From: an uncultured Oscillospiraceae bacterium
Lineage (GTDB): Bacteria; Bacillota; Clostridia; Oscillospirales; Oscillospiraceae
DNA length: 64,000 bases
Assembly (NCBI GenBank): GCA_944386975.1
Contig: CALXDC010000006.1
Location: 18,607 to 82,606, forward strand
Reading direction: 5' to 3'
Numbering within the stretch: the first letter of the stretch is position 1; each line of letters begins with the position of its first letter. A model generated the notes under the pieces. That model worked only from the letters and a program-made list of their open reading frames with translations, was not told the DNA's origin and did not search any database. The position numbers and the translations under genes are program-made. Positions 34,806 through 43,311 of the stretch are shown here, one piece after another.

Positions 34806-35560
34806 TCCCTCGGCTGCGGAGACCGGCGCTGTTTTGTCCCGCTGACGGGGACGGCGTCCTCTTTGCCGGTACCCGACGGTGTACTGTCTGGTGTTTTGCC
34901 TCCGGCGGGTGACTTTTTGAACGAGCAAAAAGTCACCAAAAACTCGCTTAGAACCAAGGTTCTAAGAACTCCTCTCGTTACCAAAACCGGGTAATCAGGG
35001 AGACGTTTGGTCGTTGGCTTGTACGAGTGACGCCTGTTTGGGTCGTCTTCTGCTTGAAGCGCCGCGCTTTAAGCGCGCTCGTGCGGTGGGTGGACGGTGG
35101 TCCTCTCTAAGCCTTCCCCCTTTGGGGGAAGGTGCCTCCGAAGGAGGCGGATGAGGGGAACCCAAAGGCAGGGACTTCTTTTTATCAATACATTACACCG
35201 CGCGGTCCCTCATCCGTCACGGCTGCGCCGTGCCACCTTCCCCCAGCGGGGGAAGGCTTTCGATGGGGGAAATTGCAGAAGCTCCAACAGCCACCAGGGG
35301 AGCGCGCTGAAGCGCGGAAACAGGGGAACTCCGACCCCCTTGCATCCGTCAGCCGCAAAAGCCACCAAAATAACGGGACAGACTTCCCATAATAGGCCGA
35401 AAGGAGTCCTTAGAACCTTGGTTCTAAGCTGATTTTTGCCTACTTTTGTTCAGCGACAAAAGTAGGCCGCCGGAGGCAAAGAAGGGTTCGAAAACCCGTC
35501 GGGTACCGACAAAAAAGCCCAGGCCCCTCGTCAGAGGGCAAACCGGCCCGAGGCGGCGGT
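34806..35560 (+). repeat. Composite inverted-repeat element, copy C
   Basis: Fills the gap between the small export protein gene and the hypothetical gene at 35609. Left arm: GCCGGTACCCGACGGTGT, hairpin 34908-34937 (arms GGTGACTTTTTG/CAAAAAGTCACC) and a palindrome CTTAGAACC-AA-GGTTCTAAG. Right arm: the palindrome CTTAGAACC-TT-GGTTCTAAG, hairpin 35439-35466 (arms CCTACTTTTGT/ACAAAAGTAGG), CCGCCGGAGGC and CGTCGGGTACCGAC. The hairpin types are thus swapped compared with copy B. The core orientation matches copy B, and the nested element at 35108-35260 lies the other way round. Confidence 0.85.
35108..35260 (-). repeat. Nested palindromic element inside copy C, inverted relative to copy B
   Basis: Bounded by AAGCCTTCCCCC and GGGGGAAGGCTTT. 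The half with GGTGCCTCCGAAGGAGGCGG and TGAGGGGAACCC comes first and the half with CGCGCGGTCCCTCATCCG and TGCGCCGTGCCACC second, the reverse of copy B. Confidence 0.85.
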
Positions 35561-35608
35561 CGCCTCACCAATCCCTCCCCCCTGCATAGGATGAGGCGAG
35601 GTGAGACG

Positions 35609-35944
35609 ATGAAGCTCTTGCAGGACGGCGTAATCGCCATGCTGGCCGCTGTGGGCCTTGCCACCCTTCTGTGGCTGGCGGTCAGCCTGTTTCTCCGCCT
35701 GGGCAGGCGGACCACCATCTGCCATGCCGTGGCCGTGATTCCCTCCCGGGGCGGGGCCAACGGTCTGGAACATACCATCCACGCCCTGGAACAGCTGCGC
35801 TGCGACGGCGGCGGCTTCTCCGCCATCGTCATCGCAGACTGCGGACTCAGCGAGGAGGGACGGAGAATGGCCGCCCTTCTGGCCCGCCAGGAGCGGGACA
35901 TCTTTTTCTGTTCCCGGGAGGAGCTCCCCAACTTTTTACAGTGA
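35609..35944 (+). CDS. Hypothetical membrane-anchored protein
   Basis: 111 residues with one N-terminal membrane segment (VIAMLAAVGLATLLWLAVSLFL), an arginine pair that should face the cytoplasm, and a soluble C-terminal part (AVIPSRGGANGLEHTIHALEQLRCDGGGFSAIVIADCGLSEEG). The soluble part has the alpha-beta pattern of a small Rossmann-like fold and recalls the start of glycosyltransferases (IVIADCG), but it is too short for one. I do not recognise the family. GAGGTGAG precedes ATG 35609. It ends 13 nt before recD2 and is probably cotranscribed with it. Confidence 0.72.
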   Translation: MKLLQDGVIAMLAAVGLATLLWLAVSLFLRLGRRTTICHAVAVIPSRGGANGLEHTIHALEQLRCDGGGFSAIVIADCGLSEEGRRMAALLARQERDIFFCSREELPNFLQ

Positions 35945-35957
35945 GAGGTACATCGCC

Positions 35958-38171
35958 ATGACCCAGCAGCAGGTAACCATAGACGGCACCATCCTCAGCA
36001 CCATTTTTCAAAATGAGGAGAACGGCTATACCGTGCTGCGCCTGGTCACCGGCGATGGAGAAATTGTCACCGTGGTGGGCTGCATCCCCTGTGCCGCCCC
36101 CGGGGAGGACCTGATCCTCACCGGCTCCTGGATGGTCCACCCCCAGCACGGCGAGCAATTCAAGGCCGAGGAGGTGGAGCGGCACCTGCCCACCGAGGAG
36201 ACGGAAATCCTCAACTACTTAGCCTCCGGCGTCATCCGCGGGGTGGGCCCCGCCACCGCCCAGCGGCTGGTGGACCGCTTTGGGGCCGACACCCTCCGGG
36301 TGCTGGAGGAGGAGCCGGACCGGCTCCGGGACGTCAAGGGCATCACCGCCAAAAAAGCTCAGGAGATTGTCACCGGCTTCCGGTACCAGACCGGCATGCG
36401 GCGGCTGCTGGAGTTTCTGGCCCGGTACGAGCTGCCCCTGGCCCTCGCCATGCGGCTCTACCGCCGCTACGGCATGGAGTCCATGGAGGCCCTGCGGGAG
36501 AATCCCTATCTCCTGGTGGACGACTTCTACGGCGTGGACTTCTCCGTCATGGACGCTATCGCCCTCTCCATGGGTTTTGACGGCGGCAGCCGCCGGAGGA
36601 CTGAGGCCGCCGTTCTCTTCGAGCTGTCCCACAACACGGGCAACGGCCACGTCTTTCTCCCCCGGGAGAAGCTCATCGCCGCCACCGCCCAGCTGCTGGA
36701 CCTGTCCCCCGCCGACGTGGAGGAGGCCCTGGACGGCCTCATTGCCCGGAAGAGCGTGGTCCAGGACCAGGTGGGGAAGGTGGAGGCCTGCTACCTCTGG
36801 CGGCTTCATGAGGCGGAGGTCTATGTGGCGGACAAGCTGACCCTCATGCGGTCCTACCGGGCGGACGTGGGGAAAAACATCGGCCGGCTCATCGACCGCA
36901 TCCAGGCCCAGCAGGGCATCACCTACGCTCCCGCCCAGCGGCGGGTGGTGGAGCTGGCGGCCACCGAGGGCATGGTCCTCCTCACCGGCGGCCCCGGCAC
37001 CGGCAAGACCACCTGCGTCCGGGCTCTGGTGGCCCTCTTCGACAGTCTGGGGCTGGACATGGCCCTTCTGGCCCCCACGGGCCGGGCGGCCCAGCGGCTC
37101 AGCGAGGTCACCGGACGGGAGGCCCAGACCATCCACCGCTGCCTCGGCATGGTGTACAACGAGCAGACCGGGGACCTGACCTTCTCCAAAAATGAGAAGG
37201 AGCCCCTGGAGGTCCACGCCGTCATTGTGGACGAGATGAGCATGGTGGATCTGCCCCTCATGCGCTCCCTGCTGGCGGCCCTCCGGCCCGACTGCCGCCT
37301 GGTGCTGGTGGGGGACCCGGACCAGCTGCCCTCGGTGGGGCCGGGAAATGTGTTCGGGGACCTGATCCGCAGCGAGGTGATCTCGGAGGTGCCTCTGACG
37401 GAGATCTTCCGCCAGGCCCGGCAGAGCGCCATCGTCCGCAACGCCCACGCCATCAACCTGGGACAGGCCCCCTGTCTCGACAACAACCAGGGAGATTTCT
37501 TCTTTCTCTGTCGCCGGGACCCCCAGCGGCTGGTGGACACGGTGGTGGGACTGTGCAAGACCCGGCTGCCCGACAACATGGGTATGGAGCCGGGGCAGAT
37601 TCAGGTCCTCTGCCCCACCCGGAAGGGCCCCTGGGGCACTGAGGCTTTGAACCGGGCCCTCCAGGCCGCCCTCAATCCCCCGGCTCCCGGCAAGGGGGAG
37701 CGGACCTTCGGGGACCTCACCTTCCGGGTGGGGGACCGGGTCATGCAGATCCGCAACGACTACGACGTACTGTGGGAACGGGAGGACGGCACCGCCGGCA
37801 GCGGCATTTTCAACGGCGACGTGGGCCGGATTCTGGAGGTGGACCCCAGCGGGGAACTGGTGACCATCCTCTTCGACGACCGGAAGGCCGTCTACACCCT
37901 GGAGATGCTGGGGGAGCTGGACATGGCCTACGCCGTCACCGTCCACAAGGCCCAGGGCAGCGAGTACCGCTGCGTGGTGCTGGCGGTGATGCGCTGCGCC
38001 CCCTCCCTCATGGTCCGGGGGGTGCTGTACACCGCCATCACCCGGGCCAGGGAGCTGCTGGTGGCGGTGGGGGACGATTCCGCCGTCCGCCAGATGGCCG
38101 CCAACGACCGCCAGCAGCGCCGCTACAGCGGCCTCAGGCGCCGGCTGAAGGCGGCGGGGGAGCGGGAATAA
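35958..38171 (+). CDS. recD2: RecD2-type ATP-dependent DNA helicase
   Basis: Superfamily 1B 5'-3' helicase of 737 residues, the RecBC-independent form. The N-terminal OB-like part (TIFQNEENGYTVLRLVTGDGE) and helix-hairpin-helix repeats (GVIRGVGPATAQRLVDRFG, DVKGITAKKAQEI) define RecD2. Helicase motifs are GGPGTGKTT (I), VDEMSMVD (II), LVGDPDQLPSVGPGNVF (III), TEIFRQ (IV) and AVTVHKAQGSEY (V), with YTAITRA at the end. GAGAGGT precedes ATG 35958. It is followed by the hairpin array before rpe. Confidence 0.95.
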   Translation: MTQQQVTIDGTILSTIFQNEENGYTVLRLVTGDGEIVTVVGCIPCAAPGEDLILTGSWMVHPQHGEQFKAEEVERHLPTEETEILNYLASGVIRGVGPATAQRLVDRFGADTLRVLEEEPDRLRDVKGITAKKAQEIVTGFRYQTGMRRLLEFLARYELPLALAMRLYRRYGMESMEALRENPYLLVDDFYGVDFSVMDAIALSMGFDGGSRRRTEAAVLFELSHNTGNGHVFLPREKLIAATAQLLDLSPADVEEALDGLIARKSVVQDQVGKVEACYLWRLHEAEVYVADKLTLMRSYRADVGKNIGRLIDRIQAQQGITYAPAQRRVVELAATEGMVLLTGGPGTGKTTCVRALVALFDSLGLDMALLAPTGRAAQRLSEVTGREAQTIHRCLGMVYNEQTGDLTFSKNEKEPLEVHAVIVDEMSMVDLPLMRSLLAALRPDCRLVLVGDPDQLPSVGPGNVFGDLIRSEVISEVPLTEIFRQARQSAIVRNAHAINLGQAPCLDNNQGDFFFLCRRDPQRLVDTVVGLCKTRLPDNMGMEPGQIQVLCPTRKGPWGTEALNRALQAALNPPAPGKGERTFGDLTFRVGDRVMQIRNDYDVLWEREDGTAGSGIFNGDVGRILEVDPSGELVTILFDDRKAVYTLEMLGELDMAYAVTVHKAQGSEYRCVVLAVMRCAPSLMVRGVLYTAITRARELLVAVGDDSAVRQMAANDRQQRRYSGLRRRLKAAGERE

Positions 38172-38178
38172 GGCGCCC

Positions 38179-38207
38179 TTGTGTTTTCCCGAGGAATCCT
38201 CTATAAT
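38179..38207 (+). promoter_or_regulatory. SigmaA-type promoter reading into the hairpin array
   Basis: TTGTGT (38179-38184), 17 nt, TATAAT (38202-38207). Transcription would begin near 38214, at the first hairpin. Confidence 0.55.
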
Positions 38208-38217
38208 TAATGTCTGC

Positions 38218-38508
38218 TGAATAAACCGAACATCGGTTTATTCATGCGGCGGCAGCCGCGCAATTCCATAAAAACGGCTCCTTTGAGCCGTTTTTATGGA
38301 ATTCAGCCATTGTTACAATGCGTATTTCCACTGGCGCGTTTCAACGCGCCAGTGGAATGTGCAAGGCTTTTGGACAAAATGATCCAAAAACCTTGCACCT
38401 GAACAAAGCCATTTGGCCTTGAAAGTCTTGACTTTCAAGGCTTGTGGTTTTGTTCCGTACGCATTATAATAAAACCACAATGGGGGCCGGCTGGAACCGC
38501 CGGCCCCC
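38218..38508 (+). repeat. Array of nine consecutive stem-loops between recD2 and rpe
   Basis: The stems in order are TGAATAAACCGA/TCGGTTTATTCA (38218-38244); GCGGC/GCCGC (38246-38259); a 19-bp perfect stem from AATTCCATAAAAACGGCTC (38262-38303); CATTG/CAATG (38308-38320); TTCCACTGGCGCG/CGCGCCAGTGGAA (38326-38357); GTGCAAGG plus TTTTGGA with partners (38359-38398); GCCTTGAAAG/CTTTCAAGGC (38416-38441); TTGTGGTTTT/AAAACCACAA (38442-38480); and GGGGGCCGG/CCGGCCCCC (38482-38508). None carries a T-run. The remaining 38509-38701 is a very GC-rich leader with further dyads and no gene. Confidence 0.85.
38442..38470 (+). promoter_or_regulatory. Putative rpe-recR promoter inside the eighth hairpin
   Basis: TTGTGG (38442-38447), 17 nt, TATAAT (38465-38470). 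The -35 box lies in the left arm of a 10-bp stem and the -10 box in its loop. Confidence 0.5.
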
Positions 38509-38701
38509 TATATGAAGTGGCCGGCCCGGCAGGGCGGGCGCGGGGCGCGGGGCTGCGCGGGGACGTGTTCGCCCGCCGGCCGGGCCTCCTGCCACGTACT
38601 GCATCCTATGCGGGGGACAGCCCCCCGGTGCTCCGCCCCCCAGGGCGGGGGAAGGGATGTCCCCACGCCCCGGACCGCCCTTTACCTGAAAGGAAGTGGC
38701 T

Positions 38702-39355
38702 ATGATGATCAAAATTGCTCCCTCCATCCTCTCCGCCGATTTTGCCAATCTGGAGCGGGATATCCGCAAGGTGTCCGACGGCGGCGCCGACTACCTCCAT
38801 GTGGACGTGATGGACGGCAACTTCGTGCCCAACATCACCATCGGCGTACCGGTGGTCAAGTCCATCCGGGCCGCCACCGACATGGTGCTGGACGTGCACC
38901 TGATGATCGACCGGCCGGTACGGTATGTGGAGGCCTTCTGCAAGGCCGGGGCCGACATCGTCACCGTCCATGTGGAGGCGGACACAGAGGAAAACACCCG
39001 GAAGGCCCTGGAGCTCATCCGCGGCTGCGGCAAGAAGGCCGGGGTGGTGGTGAAGCCCAAGACCCCCGCCGAGGCGGTGCTGCCCTTCCTGGACCTGTGC
39101 AGCATGATTCTGGTGATGACTGTGGAGCCGGGCTTTGGCGGTCAGAGCTTCATGGCGGACATGATGCCCAAGCTCCGGACCATCCGGGGCTACATCGACG
39201 AGAAAAACCCGGACTGTGAGCTGGAGGTGGACGGCGGCATTGCCCCCGGCACCTGCAAAACCGTCATCGAGAACGGGGCCAACGTGCTGGTGGCGGGCAG
39301 CGCCGTCTACGGCGCGGCGGATATCCCCGGCCGCATCCGGGAGCTGAGAGGTTGA
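38702..39355 (+). CDS. rpe: Ribulose-phosphate 3-epimerase
   Basis: Interconverts ribulose 5-phosphate and xylulose 5-phosphate in the pentose phosphate pathway. IAPSILSADFANLERD, HVDVMDGNFVPNITIG, DVHLMIDRP, MTVEPGFGGQSFM and LEVDGGIAPGT carry the metal-binding His/Asp residues and the phosphate loop. It has 217 residues, a normal TIM barrel. ATG 38702 is preceded by AAAGGA with 7 nt spacing; an in-frame GTG at 38696 is too close to it. recR follows after 3 nt. Another pentose-phosphate enzyme, rpiB, is 10 kb away. Confidence 0.96.
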   Translation: MMIKIAPSILSADFANLERDIRKVSDGGADYLHVDVMDGNFVPNITIGVPVVKSIRAATDMVLDVHLMIDRPVRYVEAFCKAGADIVTVHVEADTEENTRKALELIRGCGKKAGVVVKPKTPAEAVLPFLDLCSMILVMTVEPGFGGQSFMADMMPKLRTIRGYIDEKNPDCELEVDGGIAPGTCKTVIENGANVLVAGSAVYGAADIPGRIRELRG

Positions 39356-39358
39356 TCC

Positions 39359-39958
39359 ATGGAGTTTTTTCCCGCACCCCTTGAAAATTTGGTGGAGCAG
39401 TTCGCCCGCCTCCCCGGCATCGGGGGCAAGAGCGCCCAGCGGCTGGCCTTCTATGTGCTGAACCTGCCGGAGGAGGAGGCCCGGGCCTTTGCCGACGCCA
39501 TTCTGGCGGCCAAGGAGACGGTGACCTGCTGCCCCGTGTGCCAGAACCTCACCGCCGGGGGACTGTGCCCCATCTGCGCCTCCCCCCGCCGGGACCACTC
39601 CGTCATCTGCGTGGTGGCGGACCCCCGGGACGTGGCGGCCATGGAGCGCGCCCGGGAGTATGACGGCCTCTACCACGTGCTCCATGGGGTCATCAGCCCC
39701 ATGAACCACGTGGGCCCCGACGACCTTCACATCAAGTCTCTCCTGGACCGGGTGGCCCAGGGGGAGGTCCGGGAGGTCATCATGGCCACCAACCCGGACA
39801 CGGAGGGGGAGGCCACGGCCATGTATCTGGCCCGGCTGCTGCGGCCCTTCGACGTGAAGGTGACCCGGCTGGCCTACGGCATCCCTGTGGGGGGCCACCT
39901 GGAGTTTGCCGACGACGCCACCCTCATGCGGGCCCTGGAGGGGCGGCGGGAGATCTGA
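39359..39958 (+). CDS. recR: Recombination protein RecR
   Basis: Part of the RecFOR loading pathway for RecA at gaps. The protein has 199 residues: an N-terminal helix-hairpin-helix (LVEQFARLPGIGGKSAQRLAF), a zinc finger CCPVCQNLT...CPIC, and a Toprim domain with VVADPRDVAAME and EVIMATNPDTEGEATAMYLA. The length is normal. It begins 3 nt after the rpe stop and shares a terminator with the convergent tatD gene. Confidence 0.96.
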   Translation: MEFFPAPLENLVEQFARLPGIGGKSAQRLAFYVLNLPEEEARAFADAILAAKETVTCCPVCQNLTAGGLCPICASPRRDHSVICVVADPRDVAAMERAREYDGLYHVLHGVISPMNHVGPDDLHIKSLLDRVAQGEVREVIMATNPDTEGEATAMYLARLLRPFDVKVTRLAYGIPVGGHLEFADDATLMRALEGRREI

Positions 39959-39982
39959 CGGCCCCGGAAGAAAACAGAGAAG

Positions 39983-40033
39983 AACGGTCCCCCTGGGGCC
40001 CTCGAAAGAGGAATCCCAGGGGGACCGTTTTCT
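39983..40033. terminator. Bidirectional terminator between recR and tatD
   Basis: AACGGTCCCCCTGGG (39983-39997) pairs perfectly with CCCAGGGGGACCGTT (40015-40029). TTTTCTT follows on the plus strand and a T-rich stretch on the minus strand. Confidence 0.9.
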
Positions 40034-40795
40034 TCAGATGCCGAAAAACCGGCGGCCGTTCTCCAGGGTGATCCGGGCCGTCTCCTCCACGGTGAGGCCC
40101 TTCAGCTCCGCCAGCTTCTCGCAGACGTGGAGCACATACCCCGAGTCGTTCCGCTTCCCCCGGTGGGGCGCCGGGGCCATGTAGGGGCTGTCCGTCTCGA
40201 TCATCAAGTGGTCCATGGGCACCGCCAGGGCCGCCTCCACCGCCTTCCGGGCGTTCTTGTAGGTCAGCACCCCGGTGAAGGAGATCATCCACCCCAGATC
40301 CACCAGCTGCCGGGCCGTCTCCGCGCTGCCGGAGTAGCAGTGGAACACCCCCCGGACCTTGGGAAACTCCTTCACGATGGCGAGGCTGTCGCCGTGGGCC
40401 TCCCGGTCGTGGACGATCACCGGGAGATTCATCTCCTCCGCCAGAGCCATCTGCCGCCGGAACACCAGCTGCTGGAAGTCCCGGGGCGGGTTCTCCTCCC
40501 AGTAGTAGTCGAGACCGATCTCCCCGATGGCCACCACCTTGGGGTGGGCTGCCAGCTGCCGCAGCGCCTCCAGGTCGGCGTCGGTATAGGGGGCGCAGTT
40601 CTCCGGGTGATACCCCACGGCGGCGTAGAGGAAGGGGTATTGCTCCGAGAGGGCCACGGCGGCCCGGGAGGAGGGCAGGTCGCAGCCGGGGTTTACCACC
40701 AGGGACACCCCCCGGCCGGGGAGGGAGGCCAGCACCGCCTCCCGGTCGGCGTCGAACTGCTCCGCGTCGTAGTGGGCATGGGTATCAAACAGCAT
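40034..40795 (-). CDS. tatD: TatD-family metal-dependent DNase
   Basis: Hydrolase of the TatD/YcfH family, 253 residues. Metal ligands lie in FDTHAHYDAEQF, AIGEIGLDYYW, LPVIVHDREAHGD, GVFHCYSGS and IETDSPYMAP. Family members act as 3'-5' exonucleases or D-aminoacyl-tRNA-related hydrolases; the exact role here is not resolved. It lies 31 nt after the MATE transporter gene on the same strand, so the two probably form an operon. Confidence 0.94.
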   Translation of the reverse strand: MLFDTHAHYDAEQFDADREAVLASLPGRGVSLVVNPGCDLPSSRAAVALSEQYPFLYAAVGYHPENCAPYTDADLEALRQLAAHPKVVAIGEIGLDYYWEENPPRDFQQLVFRRQMALAEEMNLPVIVHDREAHGDSLAIVKEFPKVRGVFHCYSGSAETARQLVDLGWMISFTGVLTYKNARKAVEAALAVPMDHLMIETDSPYMAPAPHRGKRNDSGYVLHVCEKLAELKGLTVEETARITLENGRRFFGI

Positions 40796-40826
40796 AGAAC
40801 AAACTCCTTTTTTGGAATATGGCGGC

Positions 40827-42185
40827 TCACTCCGCCAGACTGCCCCGCCGCTTCCAGCGGCCGGAGAGGAAGTAGATCACCGTCACCGCCGCGCCGAAAA
40901 TCCACCCCATACCAAAGCCGTAGTACATGTACCGCGGCCCGAAGAAATGGGCGAAGAGATAGACGCCGGGGATGCGGAAGAACACGTTGGACAGCATCAC
41001 CACCGCCATGGGCACCACGCTCTCCCCGGCCCCCCGCATGATGTTGCACATGGTATACTGTATGGCAAAAAGGGGATAGAAGGGCAGGATGCACTGGAGC
41101 ATCAGGGCGGCCCCGTCGATGGCCCCCCGGCTGTCGGTGAAGAGTCCGGCGGCCAGGAACCGGGCGGGATAGAGCACCGCCATGATAATGGCGCACCAGA
41201 TGACGGCGTAGAGAAGGCTCAAAAACACCCCCCGGCGGACCCGGTCCTCCCGCTTGGCCCCCACGTTCTGGCCCACAAAGGCGGTGGCCGCCGTGGCCAG
41301 GGACTGGACCGGCAGAAAGCCGGTGTTGTCCAGCTTGTGGCCCACGTTGTACCCGGCGGCGTAGGAGGTACCGTACACGTTTACCTGGCTCATGACGGCG
41401 ATCATGCCGATGGACACGGTGGCCATCTGAAGCCCGGCAGGGAGGCCCACCCCCATGATCTTCCGCAGCAGCTCCCTGTCCAGCCGCATGCAGAAAGGGC
41501 GGATGGCAAACTCGGTGTAGAGGCGGTTGATGTAGAAGATGCCGAAGACCCAGGAGGCAAACTGGGAGACGATGGTGGCAATAGCCACCCCCTCCACCCC
41601 CATGTGGAACACCAGCACAGAGACCAGATCCAGCACAATGTTCATCACCGCCGAGATGGCCAGGAACAAAAGGGAGGCCCGGCTGTTGCCGAGACCCTGA
41701 AGGATGCCGGCGTTGGTGTTGTAGCCAATGGTGCCGATGAGGCCGCCGCAGCAGATGAGGAGGTAGAGGCGGGTGTCGTCGATGGCGTCGGGCTGAACCC
41801 GCATGAGGGCCATCAGGGGCTCCACGATGAGGAGAGCCAGAGCGGTCAGCGGGACCACCGACAGCACGAAGAAGGTGTAGGTCGTATCCACCACGTCCCG
41901 GACCTTGTGGAGCTTCCCCGCCCCGTAGTACTGGGCGATGACTACGGTGGTGCCGCTGCTCATGCCCATGAACAGGGAGGTGAACATGAACACCACCGGA
42001 AAACCGATGCCCACCGCCGCCAGGGCGGCCTCGCTGACGTATTTCCCCACCACCCAGCTGTCCACCATGTTGTATAGCTGCTGGAGAAGGCTCCCCGCCA
42101 GAAGGGGCAGGGCAAACCCCAGCAGGTGGCCGGAGATGGGCCCCGTGGTCATGTCCCGCAGGGCGGTGCGCTTGCGCTCCATCAT
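40827..42185 (-). CDS. MATE family efflux transporter
   Basis: Multidrug and toxin extrusion type antiporter of 452 residues with twelve predicted spans. It begins GPISGHLLGFALPLLAGSLLQQLYNMVDSWVVGKYV, the usual first segment, and the second half repeats the fold at GVGLPAGLQMATVSIGMIAVMSQVNVYG. It should export cationic compounds using an ion gradient; the substrate is unknown. I chose the ATG at 42185 because AGAGGG lies 6 nt upstream. The frame is open for 21 more codons, but these are not MATE-like. Confidence 0.92.
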   Translation of the reverse strand: MMERKRTALRDMTTGPISGHLLGFALPLLAGSLLQQLYNMVDSWVVGKYVSEAALAAVGIGFPVVFMFTSLFMGMSSGTTVVIAQYYGAGKLHKVRDVVDTTYTFFVLSVVPLTALALLIVEPLMALMRVQPDAIDDTRLYLLICCGGLIGTIGYNTNAGILQGLGNSRASLLFLAISAVMNIVLDLVSVLVFHMGVEGVAIATIVSQFASWVFGIFYINRLYTEFAIRPFCMRLDRELLRKIMGVGLPAGLQMATVSIGMIAVMSQVNVYGTSYAAGYNVGHKLDNTGFLPVQSLATAATAFVGQNVGAKREDRVRRGVFLSLLYAVIWCAIIMAVLYPARFLAAGLFTDSRGAIDGAALMLQCILPFYPLFAIQYTMCNIMRGAGESVVPMAVVMLSNVFFRIPGVYLFAHFFGPRYMYYGFGMGWIFGAAVTVIYFLSGRWKRRGSLAE

Positions 42186-42266
42186 AGAATTCCCTCTTTT
42201 CTTCTCTTTCTTTCCTTCCACAATACCGGGAATCCTGAAAAAAAGCAAGCCCCTCTTTCACAGTCG

Positions 42267-42295
42267 TTGACACACTTTCCCCTGTCGGATATACT
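42267..42295 (+). promoter_or_regulatory. Near-consensus sigmaA promoter for a small membrane protein
   Basis: TTGACA (42267-42272), 17 nt, TATACT (42290-42295), ending 21 nt before ATG 42317. Confidence 0.7.
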
Positions 42296-42316
42296 GAGAA
42301 AAAAGGGGGTGCGGAT

Positions 42317-42460
42317 ATGGGAGATGTGGCATACCGGGCGTTGTGCCAGCTCTTCGGCAGCTTTTTTGCCGCCGCGGTGCTCCTGCCGGTGGGGATCATG
42401 CTGGCCGCCTGGCTCCTCTATATCGTGGTCATGTCCATCCGGGAGGGACGGAAGAAATAG
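42317..42460 (+). CDS. Small single-span membrane protein (47 residues)
   Basis: Short open frame MGDVAYRALCQLFGSFFAA, continuing into a hydrophobic span (VLLPVGIMLAAWLLYIVVM) and a basic end SIREGRKK. The layout is one membrane helix with the positive tail inside. GGGGG lies upstream of the ATG, but a clean Shine-Dalgarno is lacking. The near-consensus promoter directly before it supports expression. I do not recognise a family. It lies alone between the divergent MATE gene and xth, which has its own promoter. Confidence 0.65.
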   Translation: MGDVAYRALCQLFGSFFAAAVLLPVGIMLAAWLLYIVVMSIREGRKK

Positions 42461-42478
42461 CCGCCCCTCCCCTTTCCA

Positions 42479-42507
42479 TTGACAAGGACCTTTTCACCGG
42501 GTATGAT
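42479..42507 (+). promoter_or_regulatory. SigmaA promoter of xth
   Basis: TTGACA (42479-42484), 17 nt, TATGAT (42502-42507), 31 nt before the start codon. Confidence 0.7.
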
Positions 42508-42538
42508 GGGGCAAAGCGCAGAAAAGGAGCCAATTGTG

Positions 42539-43294
42539 ATGAAACTGATTTCCTGGAATGTCAACGGCCTGCGGGCCTGCCTCAAGAAGGGCTTTGTGGA
42601 CTACTGCCTCCGGGAGGGGGCGGACGTGTACTGCCTGCAGGAGACCAAGATGGAGGAGGGCCAGGCGGACTTCGACCTCCCCGGCTACCACCGCTACTGG
42701 AACAGCGCCGACAAGAAGGGCTACTCCGGCACCGCCGTCTTTACCCGGCAGGAACCCCTCTCCGTCACCTATGACTTCGGGGAGGACCTCCACCGCCATG
42801 AGGGCCGGGTCATCACCGCCGAGTACCCGGATTTCTACCTGGTGTGCTGCTACACCCCCAACGCCCAGGACGGCCTCAAGCGCATCGACTACCGGATGCA
42901 GTGGGAGGACGACTTCCGCGCCTACCTCATGGAGCTGGATGAGAAGAAGCCGGTGGTCCTCTGCGGGGACCTCAACGTGGCCCACCAGGAGATCGACCTC
43001 AAAAACCCTGGCCCCAACCGGGGCAACGCCGGGTTCTCCGACCAGGAGCGGGAGAAGATGACGACACTTCTCGCCTCCGGCTTCGCCGACACCTTCCGCA
43101 CCCTCCACCCCGACGTTACCGGGGTCTACAGCTGGTGGAGCTACCGCTTCAACGCCCGGAAAAACAACGCGGGGTGGCGGATTGATTACTTCATCGTCTC
43201 CCAGCGCCTTCTGGACAAGGTCACCGACGCCGCCATCCGCACGGAGGTGGAGGGCAGCGACCACTGTCCCGTGGCGCTGGAGCTGGCACTATAG
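42539..43294 (+). CDS. xth: Exodeoxyribonuclease III
   Basis: AP endonuclease / 3'-5' exonuclease of base-excision repair, 251 residues. The active-site blocks are MKLISWNVNGLRA, CLQETKMEEGQ, GRVITAEYPDFYLVCCYTPNAQ, VVLCGDLNVAHQEIDL, YSWWSYRFNARKNNAGWRIDYFIVS and GSDHCPVALEL; the last carries the catalytic His. AAAAGGAG is well placed before ATG 42539. It stands alone between its promoter and a strong terminator. Confidence 0.97.
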   Translation: MKLISWNVNGLRACLKKGFVDYCLREGADVYCLQETKMEEGQADFDLPGYHRYWNSADKKGYSGTAVFTRQEPLSVTYDFGEDLHRHEGRVITAEYPDFYLVCCYTPNAQDGLKRIDYRMQWEDDFRAYLMELDEKKPVVLCGDLNVAHQEIDLKNPGPNRGNAGFSDQEREKMTTLLASGFADTFRTLHPDVTGVYSWWSYRFNARKNNAGWRIDYFIVSQRLLDKVTDAAIRTEVEGSDHCPVALELAL

Positions 43295-43311
43295 GCAGGC
43301 AATCAACAAAC

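Noticed and set aside
34806-35560. Insertion sequence with transposase in the composite elements
   Set aside because: No frame in any copy encodes a transposase-like protein; the frames are short and differ between copies.
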